Positions 1 through 8,616 of a DNA stretch of 64,000 nt are shown here, in pieces. The stretch is from UBA2272 sp034368805 (GTDB lineage: Bacteria > Actinomycetota > Coriobacteriia > Anaerosomatales > Anaerosomataceae): positions 1 to 64,000 of the forward strand of contig JAXMLJ010000107.1 of NCBI GenBank assembly GCA_034368805.1, written 5' to 3'. The notes under the pieces are model-generated. The model did no database searches and was not told the DNA's origin. It saw only the letters and a program-made list of their open reading frames with translations. The first letter of the stretch is position 1, and each line of letters starts with the position of its first letter. The translations under genes were made by a program, and so were the position numbers.

Positions 1-885
1 GACCGCCGCCTCGAGGGCGTCATCTCTTTGCGCGACCTCGTCATGTCCGAGCCTTCCACCCCGATCGCCGAGCTCGTCAACCGCGACGTCATCACCGTCG
101 GCCCGGACGACGACCAGGAAGACGTCGCCGAGACGATAAGCAAGTACGATCTGCTCGCACTCCCGGTCGTCGACGAGACCGGCAGGCTGCTCGGCATCGT
201 CACCGTCGACGACGCGCTCGAGGTCATGGAGGAGGAGTCCGCCGAGGACCTCCAGCTCGCCACAGGATCGTCCTCCGAGCAAGGACCGGTCGCCAACACC
301 TGGTGGTGGCTCGTACGCCGCGGCGCCTGGCTCGTCATCTGGGCGGTGGCGTTCGTCGTCTTCGTTGCGGTGCGCGGTCCGGTCGCAGACATGGCGCCCG
401 GTAACCCCTTCCGTGGCCCGTTTGCCGTGGGTCTGGAAATGGTGGTCCTGGCGCTCATCATGCTTCCGGTCCCCCTGCGCACCGCCGAGGAGCTCTCGTC
501 GCGCACCCTGGCTGAGCTCATCGAGGGCGACACGGAAGACGGACACCCCACCGTCATCAGACGACTGGCCCGCGAGGGCGTCGTCGGCGTGGTCGCGGCG
601 TTGGTTGCGGGGGTCATCGCGCTCGGGCTCGCGTCCGCCTCACCGGAAACCGAACAGGTCGCTGTCGCGCCCTTCGCGCTCGTCACGGCTGTCGCCACGC
701 TCGTGACGGTGCTCATCGCGGGACTGCTCGGACACGTGGCTCTCAAGCGCAGCGCGGCCGGACGGCGCGTATCGGGCACCGGCCTGGCGGTGACCTCTAT
801 GGCCATCAGCGCAACGTTGTACCTGTTGCTCGCGTTCGCATCAGGCGTGCTCTGGGTGGCCACACTCGTAGCCGGACTGGGCTAG
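1..885 (+). CDS. MgtE-like magnesium transporter/sensor, C-terminal part (cut by window edge)
   Basis: The frame is open from base 1, so the N-terminus lies outside the window. The visible part starts in a CBS-domain pair (DRRLEGVISLRDLV, then a GIVTVDDALEVMEEE segment), the arrangement found in MgtE Mg2+ channels, where the CBS domains sense cytosolic Mg2+. About five hydrophobic segments follow (WLVIWAVAFVVFV, VVLALIMLPVPL, VVGVVAALVAGVIAL, LVTAVATLVTVLIAGLL, LLLAFASGVLWVATLV). This membrane part does not show the GGNAGTQ-type motif of canonical MgtE pores, so transport cannot be assumed; it may be a sensor or partner. An Nramp-type gene follows about 20 bases later on the same strand, suggesting joint work in Mg2+ handling. 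The family link from the CBS part is solid; the role of the membrane part is uncertain. Confidence 0.75.
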   Translation, partial: DRRLEGVISLRDLVMSEPSTPIAELVNRDVITVGPDDDQEDVAETISKYDLLALPVVDETGRLLGIVTVDDALEVMEEESAEDLQLATGSSSEQGPVANTWWWLVRRGAWLVIWAVAFVVFVAVRGPVADMAPGNPFRGPFAVGLEMVVLALIMLPVPLRTAEELSSRTLAELIEGDTEDGHPTVIRRLAREGVVGVVAALVAGVIALGLASASPETEQVAVAPFALVTAVATLVTVLIAGLLGHVALKRSAAGRRVSGTGLAVTSMAISATLYLLLAFASGVLWVATLVAGLG

Positions 886-906
886 TCCGTGCGGGGACCG
901 CAGAAC

Positions 907-2139
907 ATGAAGCGGCAGGTGCCGCTTCTCGCCCTCCTGGCCGTCATAGGCCCGGGAATCATCACCGCGTCTGCCGGCAACGACGCCGGTGGCATCTCCA
1001 CCTACTCGGTGGCGGGCGCGCGCTACGGCTATATGATGCTGTGGATGATGCTCGCGATCACGCCGAGCTTCATCATCGTGCAGGAGATGGCCGGACGGAT
1101 GGGCGCGGCAACCGGCAAGGGGTTCGCCGCGCTGATCCGCGAACGCTTCGGCGTACGGCCGACATTCTTCGCGATGCTCATGCTGCTCGCGAGCAACGCT
1201 GCGACCACCGTGGCCGAGTTCGCGGGAATCGCTGCAGCGATGGAGCTGTTCGGGGTCTCCCGGCTCATCTCAGTCCCGATCGCTGCTGTCGTGGTGTGGG
1301 TACTCGTGGTGCGCGGGAGCTACCGCGATGTCGAGAAGGTGTTGCTCGCGCTGTCCTCGGTCTTCATCGCCTACGTGATCGCGGCGTTCATCGCGGGGCC
1401 CGACTGGGGAGAGGTCGGCCGCAGCTTCATCACGCCACGCATCATCCCCGACCGCACATTCATCGCGCTGTCCATCGGCATCGCGGGCACGACGATAGCA
1501 CCCTGGATGCAGTTCCTCCTCCAGAGCAACATCGTGGACAAAGGCATCGCGATGAAAGAGTGGGCGCTCGCGCGCTGGGACGTCATGGTGGGCGCCGCGG
1601 CGGCTAACCTCATAGCGTGCTTCATCATCATCACCACCGCGACCGTACTGCACCCGGCGGGCATCACGATCGAGAGTGCCGGCGACGCCGCGCAGGCGCT
1701 CGCGCCGCTGGTGGGCCCCTATGCCGAGCTGCTCTTTGCCATCGGCCTGCTCTCGGCCTCCATTCTCGCCGCGGCCGTGCTTCCGCTCACAGCCTCGTAC
1801 GCTGTCTGTGAGGCATTCGGCTGGGAGTCGGGGCTCGACCGCTCGTGGTCTGAGGCTCCACTGTTCAACGGCCTGTACTCGTTCATCATCATCAGCTCCG
1901 CGGCCGTGATCCTGATTCCCGGGCTCGACCTGATCGCGATCATGCTCGTCTCTCAGGTGATCAACGGCGTGCTGCTGCCGTTCCTGCTCATCTTCATGAT
2001 GATCATCATCAACGACCGTCGAATCATGGGAAAACACGTCAACACGCGTTTCAACAACGTGCTCTCGTGGAGCACCATCACCGTGGTCATCGCGCTCACG
2101 GCGGCCCTTGTGGTGATGACGGTCCTCGGCATCGGCTGA
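907..2139 (+). CDS. Nramp-family transporter, NRMT (Mg2+) type candidate
   Basis: A 410-residue polytopic membrane protein of the Nramp/SLC11 fold. The TM1 metal motif, DPGN in classic Mn/Fe transporters, reads DAGG (residues 26-29, preceded by Asn25). The TM6 motif, MPH in classic Nramps, reads APW (198-200). From memory, loss of the TM6 Met and replacement of the His by Trp mark the Nramp-related magnesium transporters characterised from Eggerthella lenta. The likely substrate is therefore Mg2+ (or Mn2+) rather than Fe2+; this is inference from family knowledge. The ATG at 907 is preferred over the upstream GTG at 889 because a GGGGA Shine-Dalgarno lies about 8 bases before it. The gene follows the MgtE-like gene at once and probably shares its transcript. 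Confidence 0.85.
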   Translation: MKRQVPLLALLAVIGPGIITASAGNDAGGISTYSVAGARYGYMMLWMMLAITPSFIIVQEMAGRMGAATGKGFAALIRERFGVRPTFFAMLMLLASNAATTVAEFAGIAAAMELFGVSRLISVPIAAVVVWVLVVRGSYRDVEKVLLALSSVFIAYVIAAFIAGPDWGEVGRSFITPRIIPDRTFIALSIGIAGTTIAPWMQFLLQSNIVDKGIAMKEWALARWDVMVGAAAANLIACFIIITTATVLHPAGITIESAGDAAQALAPLVGPYAELLFAIGLLSASILAAAVLPLTASYAVCEAFGWESGLDRSWSEAPLFNGLYSFIIISSAAVILIPGLDLIAIMLVSQVINGVLLPFLLIFMMIIINDRRIMGKHVNTRFNNVLSWSTITVVIALTAALVVMTVLGIG

Positions 2140-2149
2140 CCCCCGGAGT

Positions 2150-2779
2150 ATGCTTCGGTCTATGAGCTGCCCTCCCGACAGATCCGAGCACGACGCCCTC
2201 GCCCGGGCGAAGGTGGCGCTGCGCCTCCACGCCCGGGCGGCTCGCCGCTCGGTCACACCGGAGGTGCGAACCGCCGCATCCTACGCGATCGCCGAACGCC
2301 TTCTTCGGCTGCCCGAGATCCTCGACGCGACAGCCGTGGCCGTGTACGGTGCGTCGCCCGAAGAGGCAGACCCCGGTGTGCTGGAATCCGCGTTGCGCGA
2401 GCGCGGCCTGAGGATCGCGTATCCGCGCGTGAAGGGCGACCGGATGCTCGAACTGCACTGGGTGGACGTGCCCGACGTGCTGACCCCGGGCGCGTTCGGG
2501 CTGACCGAGCCGACCACCGAAGCGCCCACGGCCGCACTCGGCGACCTCTCGGCGATCATCGTACCCGCCGTGGCGCTCGATCCCGACGGGAACCGCCTGG
2601 GGTTCGGTGGAGGCTTCTACGATGCACTGCTCGGCGGGCATGACGGCTGCCCGCCCGCGATCGCCATCGCCTACGATGAGCAGGTCTTCGACCACGTGCC
2701 GCACGACGAACGCGACCGTCCCGTGGACATCATCGTGACACCCACGCGCACACTGCGTCGCGCTACCACACGCTCCTGA
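2150..2779 (+). CDS. 5-formyltetrahydrofolate cyclo-ligase
   Basis: A protein of about 205 residues of the MTHFS family, which converts 5-formyl-THF to 5,10-methenyl-THF with ATP in the cytosolic folate cycle. The C-terminal signature GNRLGFGGGFYDALL, the phosphate-binding and active-site loop, is intact. It is preceded by the usual IIVPAVALDPDG segment. The N-terminal KVALRLHARAARRSV helix carries the basic residues expected of the family. The start is ambiguous: ATG 2150 lies only two bases after a GGAG, while ATG 2162 lies about 13 bases after it. The gene sits 10 bases after the Nramp gene. Its 3' end overlaps the convergent deacetylase gene by 17 bases. Confidence 0.9.
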   Translation: MLRSMSCPPDRSEHDALARAKVALRLHARAARRSVTPEVRTAASYAIAERLLRLPEILDATAVAVYGASPEEADPGVLESALRERGLRIAYPRVKGDRMLELHWVDVPDVLTPGAFGLTEPTTEAPTAALGDLSAIIVPAVALDPDGNRLGFGGGFYDALLGGHDGCPPAIAIAYDEQVFDHVPHDERDRPVDIIVTPTRTLRRATTRS

Positions 2780-3887
2780 CGATCTGCAGCTCGTCGAGGG
2801 TCACGAACTGGTAGCCCTGGGCTCGCAGCCCGTCGATGATCCGCGGCAGGGCGTCGATGGTCGCGCTCTGGTCTCCACCCCCGTCGTGCAGCAGCACTAC
2901 GGCCCCCGGCCGAACGCTGGAAAGCACGTGTACGGCGATAGAGTCGGCCGTGGCGCCATCCCGCCAGTCTTGCGGGTCGACTGTCCATAGCGCCGAGTGA
3001 AGCCCCTCGGCTCTGAGCACCGTCGAGACCCTGTCGTCGAGGTGGCCACCCGGCGCCCGGAACCATCGCGGCCTCACGCCGGTCACACTCCGGATAAGGC
3101 CGTTCGTTCCTGCGATCTCCTGCTCGATCAGGCTGAGCGGGATCTCGTCGAGCCTCGGATGTCCGTACGTATGATTGCCGATGGCGTGACCCGCCTCGGC
3201 GACCGATCGGGCCAGCCCCGGTGTCAGCTTCACCCTGTGCCCCAACATGAAGAATGTCGCAGGAACACCGCGCTCCCCGAGGATCTCGAGCACTCTGGCG
3301 GTCTGACCCGGCCATGGGCCGTCGTCGAATGTGAGCGCGACCACGCGCGCACCCGGAAGCGGTGTTCGGCGCACGACACACGGTCGGGCCTCACGCACCG
3401 TCTCGCTCGTGATGACGTCTCCGGAGATCTCGCCGCGCGTACGGAGCTCGAGCCCAGGATCACCGGGTTTGATGATCGACGCCAGCGGGCCCTCTCCGAT
3501 GACGCGCGGCGCGGCATCGACCGTGCGCGTCTCAACGACCACGCGCTCGACGATGTCCGCACCCGAGCGGGTCCTGACGACGTCACCGCTGCGCACGACC
3601 GCCGAGGTCCGGACGGCACCGCCGTTCACGAGGGCTTGGATCGGCCTGCCACCCCCCCGGGCGAGCACGCGCCTGTCCCCTGCCGAGAGCAGGTCGCCGG
3701 GGCGCGCTACCGAGTACTCGCGCACGAGCTCCCGCACCTCAGTGCCGCGCGGGACCGTGACCCGGGACCCGTCGACAACGACCGGCACGGTCGCGTACGC
3801 GCTGCGCGCGAAGGCTGCAAGCGCCACGAGGAGCGCGATGCCTATCACCGAGCGCGCCGCGACGGCAAGGACTTCCGCGCGTCTCAC
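2763..3887 (-). CDS. Secreted polysaccharide deacetylase (NodB/CE4 domain)
   Basis: 374 residues. An N-terminal hydrophobic segment (SVIGIALLVALAAFARSAYA, residues 13-32) serves as signal or anchor. Residues 35-175 hold two small beta-rich repeats (VDGSRVTVPRGTEVRELV, then VVRSGDVVRTRSG and a G5-like stretch) resembling DUF348/G5 modules of actinobacterial wall hydrolases. The NodB domain begins near residue 181. It contains TFDDGP (Asp188, Asp189) and HTYGH (His239, His243), the metal triad of CE4 deacetylases, then RAPGGH and LLHDGGG, the later catalytic motifs. It should deacetylate peptidoglycan or another N-acetylated polysaccharide outside the cell. Its ATG overlaps the upstream YbaK-like stop by 4 bases, so it is the last gene of a four-gene operon. 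Confidence 0.9.
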   Translation of the reverse strand: MRRAEVLAVAARSVIGIALLVALAAFARSAYATVPVVVDGSRVTVPRGTEVRELVREYSVARPGDLLSAGDRRVLARGGGRPIQALVNGGAVRTSAVVRSGDVVRTRSGADIVERVVVETRTVDAAPRVIGEGPLASIIKPGDPGLELRTRGEISGDVITSETVREARPCVVRRTPLPGARVVALTFDDGPWPGQTARVLEILGERGVPATFFMLGHRVKLTPGLARSVAEAGHAIGNHTYGHPRLDEIPLSLIEQEIAGTNGLIRSVTGVRPRWFRAPGGHLDDRVSTVLRAEGLHSALWTVDPQDWRDGATADSIAVHVLSSVRPGAVVLLHDGGGDQSATIDALPRIIDGLRAQGYQFVTLDELQIVRSVW

Positions 3888-4378
3888 TCAGTCGCCTGCC
3901 CCACCGGCGCGAGTCGCCCGCCCGTGATCTCCAGCAGACGCTCGAACGTCATCCGCACCATCGAAGCCGGCGTGCCGGCGGCCGGATAGACCACGGCATA
4001 GCGCGTGAGGGAGTCGTCGACCAGCACCGGCAGGTCGTCGGGCAGATCGAATGGCGAGACCCCGCCGATCGCGTAGCCCGTGGCGGCGCGCACCGTATCC
4101 GCATCGGCAAGACGCACCTCGGCGCCACCCGCCTCACGCGCGATCGCAGGCGCGTCGCCGCGCCGATCGCCCGCGACGAGCGCGAGGATCGGCCGGTCGT
4201 CGACTACGAAGACGAGCGACTTCACGATCTGCCCCAGCTCACAGCCCATCGCGTCGGCGGCCATCTGCGCCGTCCTTGTCGACTGCTCGAAGTAGACGAC
4301 ATCGTCTTCAAGGCCGTGCGCCGAGAGCACCGCACGGACCCGCGCCGCCGAGCCTCCCGGAGATGCCGGGCCGGTCAC
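3884..4378 (-). CDS. YbaK/EbsC-family aminoacyl-tRNA deacylase-like protein
   Basis: 164 residues, starting at the GTG that overlaps the upstream GNAT stop (GTGA). The protein has the YbaK/ProX fold signature: FEQSTRTAQMAADAMGCELGQIVKSLVF near the N-terminus, with the conserved Lys of the Q-IVKSLVF helix, and later YAIGGVSPFDLP, the GG-x-P-F/P motif of the substrate pocket. Such proteins hydrolyse mischarged tRNAs such as Cys-tRNAPro; the exact substrate cannot be read from sequence. The downstream deacetylase overlaps by 4 bases, so the two are translationally coupled, though no functional link is evident. Confidence 0.88.
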   Translation of the reverse strand: MTGPASPGGSAARVRAVLSAHGLEDDVVYFEQSTRTAQMAADAMGCELGQIVKSLVFVVDDRPILALVAGDRRGDAPAIAREAGGAEVRLADADTVRAATGYAIGGVSPFDLPDDLPVLVDDSLTRYAVVYPAAGTPASMVRMTFERLLEITGGRLAPVGQATE

Positions 4379-5019
4379 GAATCGCCCTTCGGCATGGCAA
4401 GCGTAGCTGGCGCGCTGCCCGGCGCGCGGATCGGAAGGCGCAGCGAGTCGAGGACCGCCTCGATGTTCTCCGTCCATGTGGCGAGCGACTTCAGGTCGAG
4501 ACGCAGCAGCGGGACCTCCCCGTGCGGGCGCTCCACGACGAACCCCTGCCGAAGGCAGAAGTCCACGCCCACCAGCGGGCTCTCCGGCGATCTGGTCGGA
4601 GACGCGTCAGCGTACACCTGCACGGAACGCTCCTGGCGTTGCGCCAGATCTCGTAGCGCCGCGCGCAACAGCACGCCGCCGAGTCCTCTGCCTCGCGCAT
4701 CCGGAGAGATATGCATGCACGCGATCATGACGACGTCGGGCGCCGGAGGACCGGGAGGCATGTACCGCGCCTGAGGAAAGTACCCCGGCGGCGCGTACTT
4801 GATGAAGCCGAGCACCTCGCTGCCGTCGACCGCCGCACGACCGCACTCGCCCCACTCGCCCGACACACGTCGGATCCACTCGGTGGCCACCGGACCGTCA
4901 CACACGGCGCCGCACCTGCGCGGAAGCCGCGAGTCGTGCTCCCAGAACACGCACCCTGCGCACTCGGCGGGCAGCCCGTCGTTGGCCACCAGACTCAGAC
5001 CTGTGAGCGTCCGTGCCAC
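4375..5019 (-). CDS. GNAT-family N-acetyltransferase
   Basis: 214 residues, GTG start. The acetyl-CoA binding motif A of the GNAT fold is visible as ISPDARGRGLGGVLLRAAL (about residues 104-122), with the R/Q-x-x-G-x-G/A loop. An N-terminal region contains four Cys (CAGC at 20-23, C36, C40) that could bind a metal, which is unusual for plain GNATs. The segment DFCLRQGFVVERPHGEVPLLRLDL matches the C-terminal GNAT beta strands. The substrate is unknown. It lies 3 bases after the PRC-barrel gene and overlaps the YbaK-like gene by 4 bases. Confidence 0.85.
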   Translation of the reverse strand: MARTLTGLSLVANDGLPAECAGCVFWEHDSRLPRRCGAVCDGPVATEWIRRVSGEWGECGRAAVDGSEVLGFIKYAPPGYFPQARYMPPGPPAPDVVMIACMHISPDARGRGLGGVLLRAALRDLAQRQERSVQVYADASPTRSPESPLVGVDFCLRQGFVVERPHGEVPLLRLDLKSLATWTENIEAVLDSLRLPIRAPGSAPATLAMPKGDS

Positions 5020-5022
5020 GCG

Positions 5023-5709
5023 CTACTCCCCGTCGTCCATGAGCGACTTGAGCTTGTCGAGTGCCTTCTTGCCCGCGCCGCTCCTGAAGGAGCGGCCGAC
5101 CATGGCCGCTGCGGCCACACTCGTCTTGAGCGCCGAGGCCGCGAGCTGCTCGCCGTGTACCTTCGCCCTGGCCACCCCGGTCGCTGCCGCTTTGGCGGCC
5201 CCGCCGGTAGCCCCGATCTCGTTGTAGCCGGGCTTCACGATCACGTGTTCACCATCGAAGCCGCCGATGTAGGCGCCCTCGACCTCGAGCCGCCCGAGCG
5301 TGGCATCGCCGAACGCGCCGGTGGAGATCACAAGCCGGGTGACGACGTGCGTGCCATGCGCGTACACCGCATCGTGCACGGCACCGACCACCTCGCCCGC
5401 CTCCGAGTGCACGGGCATACCCCGCCAGACAACGGTGTCATGCCAGCTGTGGCCAAGGACACGCTCCCCGGCCCGCTCGGCGGGCAGCCGGTCTGCGGAG
5501 AGCCGGAGCGCGTCCTCGCCGACGGCCTCGACTTCGGCGATCAGCGCGAACCGGGGTCGCCGGCTGATGATGTAGAAGTACGGGTCGGGCTGGAGTTGTA
5601 TCCCGACGACGCGCGGCTCGGACGGGTGGAACAGCACCTCGCTCGCACGACCCAGCCGGCGGCCACCCGCGCCGTACACGCCTCGGCCCATCATCGTGCT
5701 GACCCGGGG
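5023..5709 (-). CDS. PRC-barrel domain protein
   Basis: 228 residues. The GTG at 5709 is preferred because a GAGGTG Shine-Dalgarno lies 6 bases upstream. Two PRC-barrel-like beta segments are visible: GVYGAGGRRLGRASEVLFHPSEPRVVGIQL near the N-terminus and GMPVHSEAGEVVGAVHDAVYA mid-protein. PRC barrels bind RNA or partner proteins and occur in ribosome maturation and photosynthetic proteins; no specific role can be assigned. The C-terminal 60 residues are Ala/Lys-rich and helical. It is the first gene of the operon running through GNAT, YbaK-like and deacetylase genes, and is separated from the YtxH gene by a hairpin. Confidence 0.75.
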   Translation of the reverse strand, partial: PRVSTMMGRGVYGAGGRRLGRASEVLFHPSEPRVVGIQLQPDPYFYIISRRPRFALIAEVEAVGEDALRLSADRLPAERAGERVLGHSWHDTVVWRGMPVHSEAGEVVGAVHDAVYAHGTHVVTRLVISTGAFGDATLGRLEVEGAYIGGFDGEHVIVKPGYNEIGATGGAAKAAATGVARAKVHGEQLAASALKTSVAAAAMVGRSFRSGAGKKALDKLKSLMDDGE

Positions 5710-5746
5710 CACGCGCTCACCTCGCCTCGATCCCGTCCGGACATGA

Positions 5747-5775
5747 GAAGACCGGCCGCTATGCGACCGGTCTTC
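5747..5775 (-). terminator. Hairpin between YtxH and PRC-barrel genes
   Basis: GAAGACCGG and CCGGTCTTC form a perfect 9-bp stem around an 11-base loop, just after the stop of the YtxH-type gene. The following minus-strand bases (TCTCATG) are only weakly T-rich, so termination may be partial. Confidence 0.5.
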
Positions 5776-5796
5776 ATCATACCGCGACAAGCGATG

Positions 5797-6246
5797 CTAG
5801 TCGGTAGCCGCCGCATCGGCAACCGCATCCGCGGCCGCCTCGCCGCTCTCGGAGAGCCTATCGAGGACCTGCTGTGCCTTGGCCTCGGCGACATCAACGC
5901 CACCCTTGACCGCTTCGCCGGCACGGACGACGGCATCCTTAGCCGCCGGCGCGACCTCATGGACCTTCTCCTTGGCCTGGCGGGAGACCGTCTCGACCTG
6001 GTCGCGCAGACGATCCCGCGCGGCGTCGATCTTCACACGCAGCTCTTCGGTCTCATCGGCCACACGTGCGCGGCTGGTCTCGTAGAACTCCCTGCCCTCA
6101 CCCCAGTACTCCTCGGCCTTGGAGGAGATGAACTCACGGTTCTCCTTGCCGGAGCGCGGCGAGAAGAGCAGACCAAGAACGGCGCCCACTACACCGCCGA
6201 GAAGGAACGCTGCGAGGACGCTTTCACCTCTGCGATAGTCATACAT
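5797..6246 (-). CDS. YtxH-type general stress membrane protein
   Basis: 149 residues from ATG 6246 (GGAGG about 10 bases upstream; a TTG at 6252 is an alternative). The N-terminus has one membrane segment, SVLAAFLLGGVVGAVLGLLFSPRSG, whose GLLFSPRSGKENR ending is the YtxH hallmark. The rest is a long amphipathic Ala/Glu/Lys-rich coiled-coil region facing the cytoplasm. YtxH proteins are common small stress-associated membrane proteins without a known biochemical activity. Confidence 0.85.
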   Translation of the reverse strand: MYDYRRGESVLAAFLLGGVVGAVLGLLFSPRSGKENREFISSKAEEYWGEGREFYETSRARVADETEELRVKIDAARDRLRDQVETVSRQAKEKVHEVAPAAKDAVVRAGEAVKGGVDVAEAKAQQVLDRLSESGEAAADAVADAAATD

Positions 6247-6315
6247 CGGCAACCCACCTCCGAGATCGTACGCGGACAGTCACACCGTACTAGACGGCAC
6301 AGGTGTATGTACCCA

Positions 6316-7266
6316 TCACACCCGACCATCGAGCGTCGAGCGTACCATAGACTCTACCAACTCCTGGAAATCAATGCCAACGGCCGCCGCCGCCATCGGC
6401 AGGAGCGATGTCTCGGTCATACCCGGAGACGTGTTCACTTCAAGGACGTACGGGATGCCGTCGGCGCCAACGACCATATCTACCCTGCTCACCCGCTCGC
6501 AGCCGAGCAGGACGTGGACCTTCTCGGCAAGCGCCACGACCTCCGCCGCGCGCTCGGGCTCGAGCCGGGCGGGAACGTAGTAGTCGGTCTCGCCGGGGGT
6601 GTACATGGCCGTGAAGTCGAACAGCCCGGACTTCGGCACCATCTCCACCGGTGGTAGCACGCGCAAACCGCCCGGACCGTCGAGCACAGAGACGGCGATC
6701 TCGCGACCATCGATCCACTTCTCGACGATCGCGGTGTCCCCGTACGACAGCGCCGAGAGCAGCGCCTCGGGCAGCGCCTCGGCCTCGGTGACCCTCGCCA
6801 GGCCGAGTGCGGAGCCCTGCTCGGCCGGCTTGACCGCCACGGGAAAGCCTCCGACCGCATCAGGCACGAGATCGAGCGCCGTGGCCGCGCCTGCCTGTTT
6901 GAACGCATCGGCGGTGAACGTGACCCACGCGGGCGTCGGAATGCCCGCACGCTCGAACAGCCGCTTGGAGACCGCCTTGTTCCACGCAAGCGCCGAGGCA
7001 GCCACACCGGGGCCTGTGTACGGGATACGCAGGAACTCGAGAAGCTCCTGTATGGTGCCATCCTCACCGTACTTGCCATGGAGTGCGATGTAGACGGCAT
7101 CCGGGCGCTCGGCGCGAAGCGTCGTCACGAGGTCCGGCGTGACGTCGAGCGCGAGCACCTTGTAGCCTCGCTCGGTGAGCGCGTCGCATACGCGCTCGCC
7201 GCTCACGAGCGACACGTCGCGCTCGAGCGAGCGCCCACCCATGAGCACCGCGATCTTCTCGTTCAT
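6316..7266 (-). CDS. ddl: D-alanine--D-alanine ligase
   Basis: 316 residues, slightly short for the family but complete. It makes the D-Ala-D-Ala dipeptide for peptidoglycan in the cytosol. Visible marks are GGRSLERDVSLVSG at the N-terminus (Ddl GG-S-E-VS motif), HGKYGEDGTIQELLE (the H-G-xx-GEDG substrate loop), VKPAEQGSALGLARV (ATP-grasp lysine and Ser-rich loop) and VLEVNTSPGMTETSL (Mg-binding Glu/Asn and the conserved NT-PG-T motif). ATG 7266 has a GAGAGGGG Shine-Dalgarno. The start lies 2 bases after the stop of the aminotransferase gene, so both are driven by the T-box leader further upstream. Confidence 0.93.
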   Translation of the reverse strand: MNEKIAVLMGGRSLERDVSLVSGERVCDALTERGYKVLALDVTPDLVTTLRAERPDAVYIALHGKYGEDGTIQELLEFLRIPYTGPGVAASALAWNKAVSKRLFERAGIPTPAWVTFTADAFKQAGAATALDLVPDAVGGFPVAVKPAEQGSALGLARVTEAEALPEALLSALSYGDTAIVEKWIDGREIAVSVLDGPGGLRVLPPVEMVPKSGLFDFTAMYTPGETDYYVPARLEPERAAEVVALAEKVHVLLGCERVSRVDMVVGADGIPYVLEVNTSPGMTETSLLPMAAAAVGIDFQELVESMVRSTLDGRV

Positions 7267-7268
7267 GA

Positions 7269-8549
7269 TCAGCCCCTCTCCCCGGCCTGGTCCGGTACGG
7301 CCGGCAGGACCCCGGCAACGGCGAATGCACGGTACAGCTCGAGGCGGTCGTCGAGCACCTCGGCGAGTCTGCGGATGCCTTCCCTGATCGCGTCCGGCTC
7401 AGCAAAGCAGAACGCCAGCCGCATGCAGTTTCGGCCACGACCGTCCGGGAAGAACGCATCGCCCGGGACGTAGGTCACGCCATGCTCGACTGCCTCGGCA
7501 AGAATCGACTTGAGATCGAGAAACGACGGCATCTCCACCCATACGAAGAAGCCGCCCTCGGGCATGGTCCAATGCGCTTCGGCCGGGAAGTGCTCGGCGA
7601 GCGCCTCGAGCATCGCGTCGCGCCGCTCGGCATAGGTCCTGGTCAGGTCCTGCAACGTGCGCCGCCATCTGGTGCCGCTGAAGTATCGCTCGGCTGTCGC
7701 CTGCGCATAGGCGCTTCCGCACAGGTCTGCCGCCTGCTTGGCAAGGACGAACTTGGCGAGGATGGGGTGCGGCGCTGTGACCCATCCGAGGCGCAACCCG
7801 GGAGCGAAGATCTTTGAGAACGTCCCCGTGTAGATGACCTCGTCGTCGAGCGCGCGGAGCGGCAGGCAGTGCCCACCTTCGAAGCGCAAGCGCCCGTACG
7901 GGTCGTCCTCGATCACCGGCACATCGTAGGCGCGGGCGAGGTCGAGTAGCTCACGTCTGCGGACAGGCGTGAGCGTGACGCCTGCCGGGTTCTGGAAGGT
8001 CGGAATCGTGTAGATGAACTTCGCGCCGCGAGGGCCGAGTCGCTCGAGCTCGGCGGCAAGAAGATCGGTGCGCATGCCGCACTCGTCCATCGGGATACAG
8101 ACGATGTCGGGCTGGTATGCCGAAAACGCCTGGAGCGCGCCGAGGTACGTGGGGCCCTCGCAGATGATGGTGTCGCCCGGATCGATGAAGATCTTGGCGA
8201 GCAGGTCGAGCGCCTGCTGTGCGCCGGCGGTCACCACGACATCATCCGGGCGCAGCCTGACGCCGACCTCGGCCATCAGATCGATGACGACCTGGCGCAC
8301 CGCCGGTCTGCCCTCCGAGGAACCGTACTGCAGCGCCTCGGGTCCCGACTCGCGAAGCGCCGCGGTCGCGGCCCTCACGACGTCGTCGGTCGGCACCCGG
8401 CTGATCTCGGGCATGCCGCCTGAAAACGAGATCATGTCGGGGCGCGTGGCCGCGGCGAACAGGTCGCGTACAGCGCTCGAACGCACGTCGGCCATGCGGG
8501 CCGAGTAACGCCCGCTCCACTTGTCGAACACCACTCTGGCGGTACCCAT
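7269..8549 (-). CDS. PLP-dependent aminotransferase (fold type I, LysN/KatII-like)
   Basis: 426 residues from ATG 8549, chosen because AAGGAG lies 6 bases upstream. The order of motifs is that of stand-alone aminotransferases related to 2-aminoadipate aminotransferase and MocR C-terminal domains. SFSGGMPE is followed by YGSSEGRPAVRQ, TAGAQQALDL (cofactor phosphate region), YTIPTFQNPAGVTL, VIEDDPYGRLRF (Asp for the pyridine N) and YTGTFSKIFAPGLRLGW (Schiff-base lysine, Lys246). The amino acid substrate is not decided by sequence; T-box control points to a product or precursor linked to one tRNA-bound amino acid. It is the first gene of an operon with ddl. Confidence 0.9.
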   Translation of the reverse strand: MGTARVVFDKWSGRYSARMADVRSSAVRDLFAAATRPDMISFSGGMPEISRVPTDDVVRAATAALRESGPEALQYGSSEGRPAVRQVVIDLMAEVGVRLRPDDVVVTAGAQQALDLLAKIFIDPGDTIICEGPTYLGALQAFSAYQPDIVCIPMDECGMRTDLLAAELERLGPRGAKFIYTIPTFQNPAGVTLTPVRRRELLDLARAYDVPVIEDDPYGRLRFEGGHCLPLRALDDEVIYTGTFSKIFAPGLRLGWVTAPHPILAKFVLAKQAADLCGSAYAQATAERYFSGTRWRRTLQDLTRTYAERRDAMLEALAEHFPAEAHWTMPEGGFFVWVEMPSFLDLKSILAEAVEHGVTYVPGDAFFPDGRGRNCMRLAFCFAEPDAIREGIRRLAEVLDDRLELYRAFAVAGVLPAVPDQAGERG

Positions 8550-8585
8550 TCGCTGCTCCTTCGGGCCGTGAGCCCCGGACAACAG

Positions 8586-8616
8586 AAAACGACCCTGCCG
8601 ACAGGGCGAGGGTCGT
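8586..8616 (-). terminator. Intrinsic terminator of the T-box leader
   Basis: ACGACCCT and AGGGTCGT form an 8-bp stem (8589-8616), followed on the minus strand by TTTT. It starts directly after the T-box sequence, as in transcription-attenuating T-box leaders, and would be melted when the antiterminator forms. Confidence 0.85.

Noticed and set aside
4711..6657. 648-codon plus-strand open frame
   Set aside because: It runs antisense across the GNAT, PRC-barrel, YtxH and ddl genes, each with clear family motifs and Shine-Dalgarno sites.
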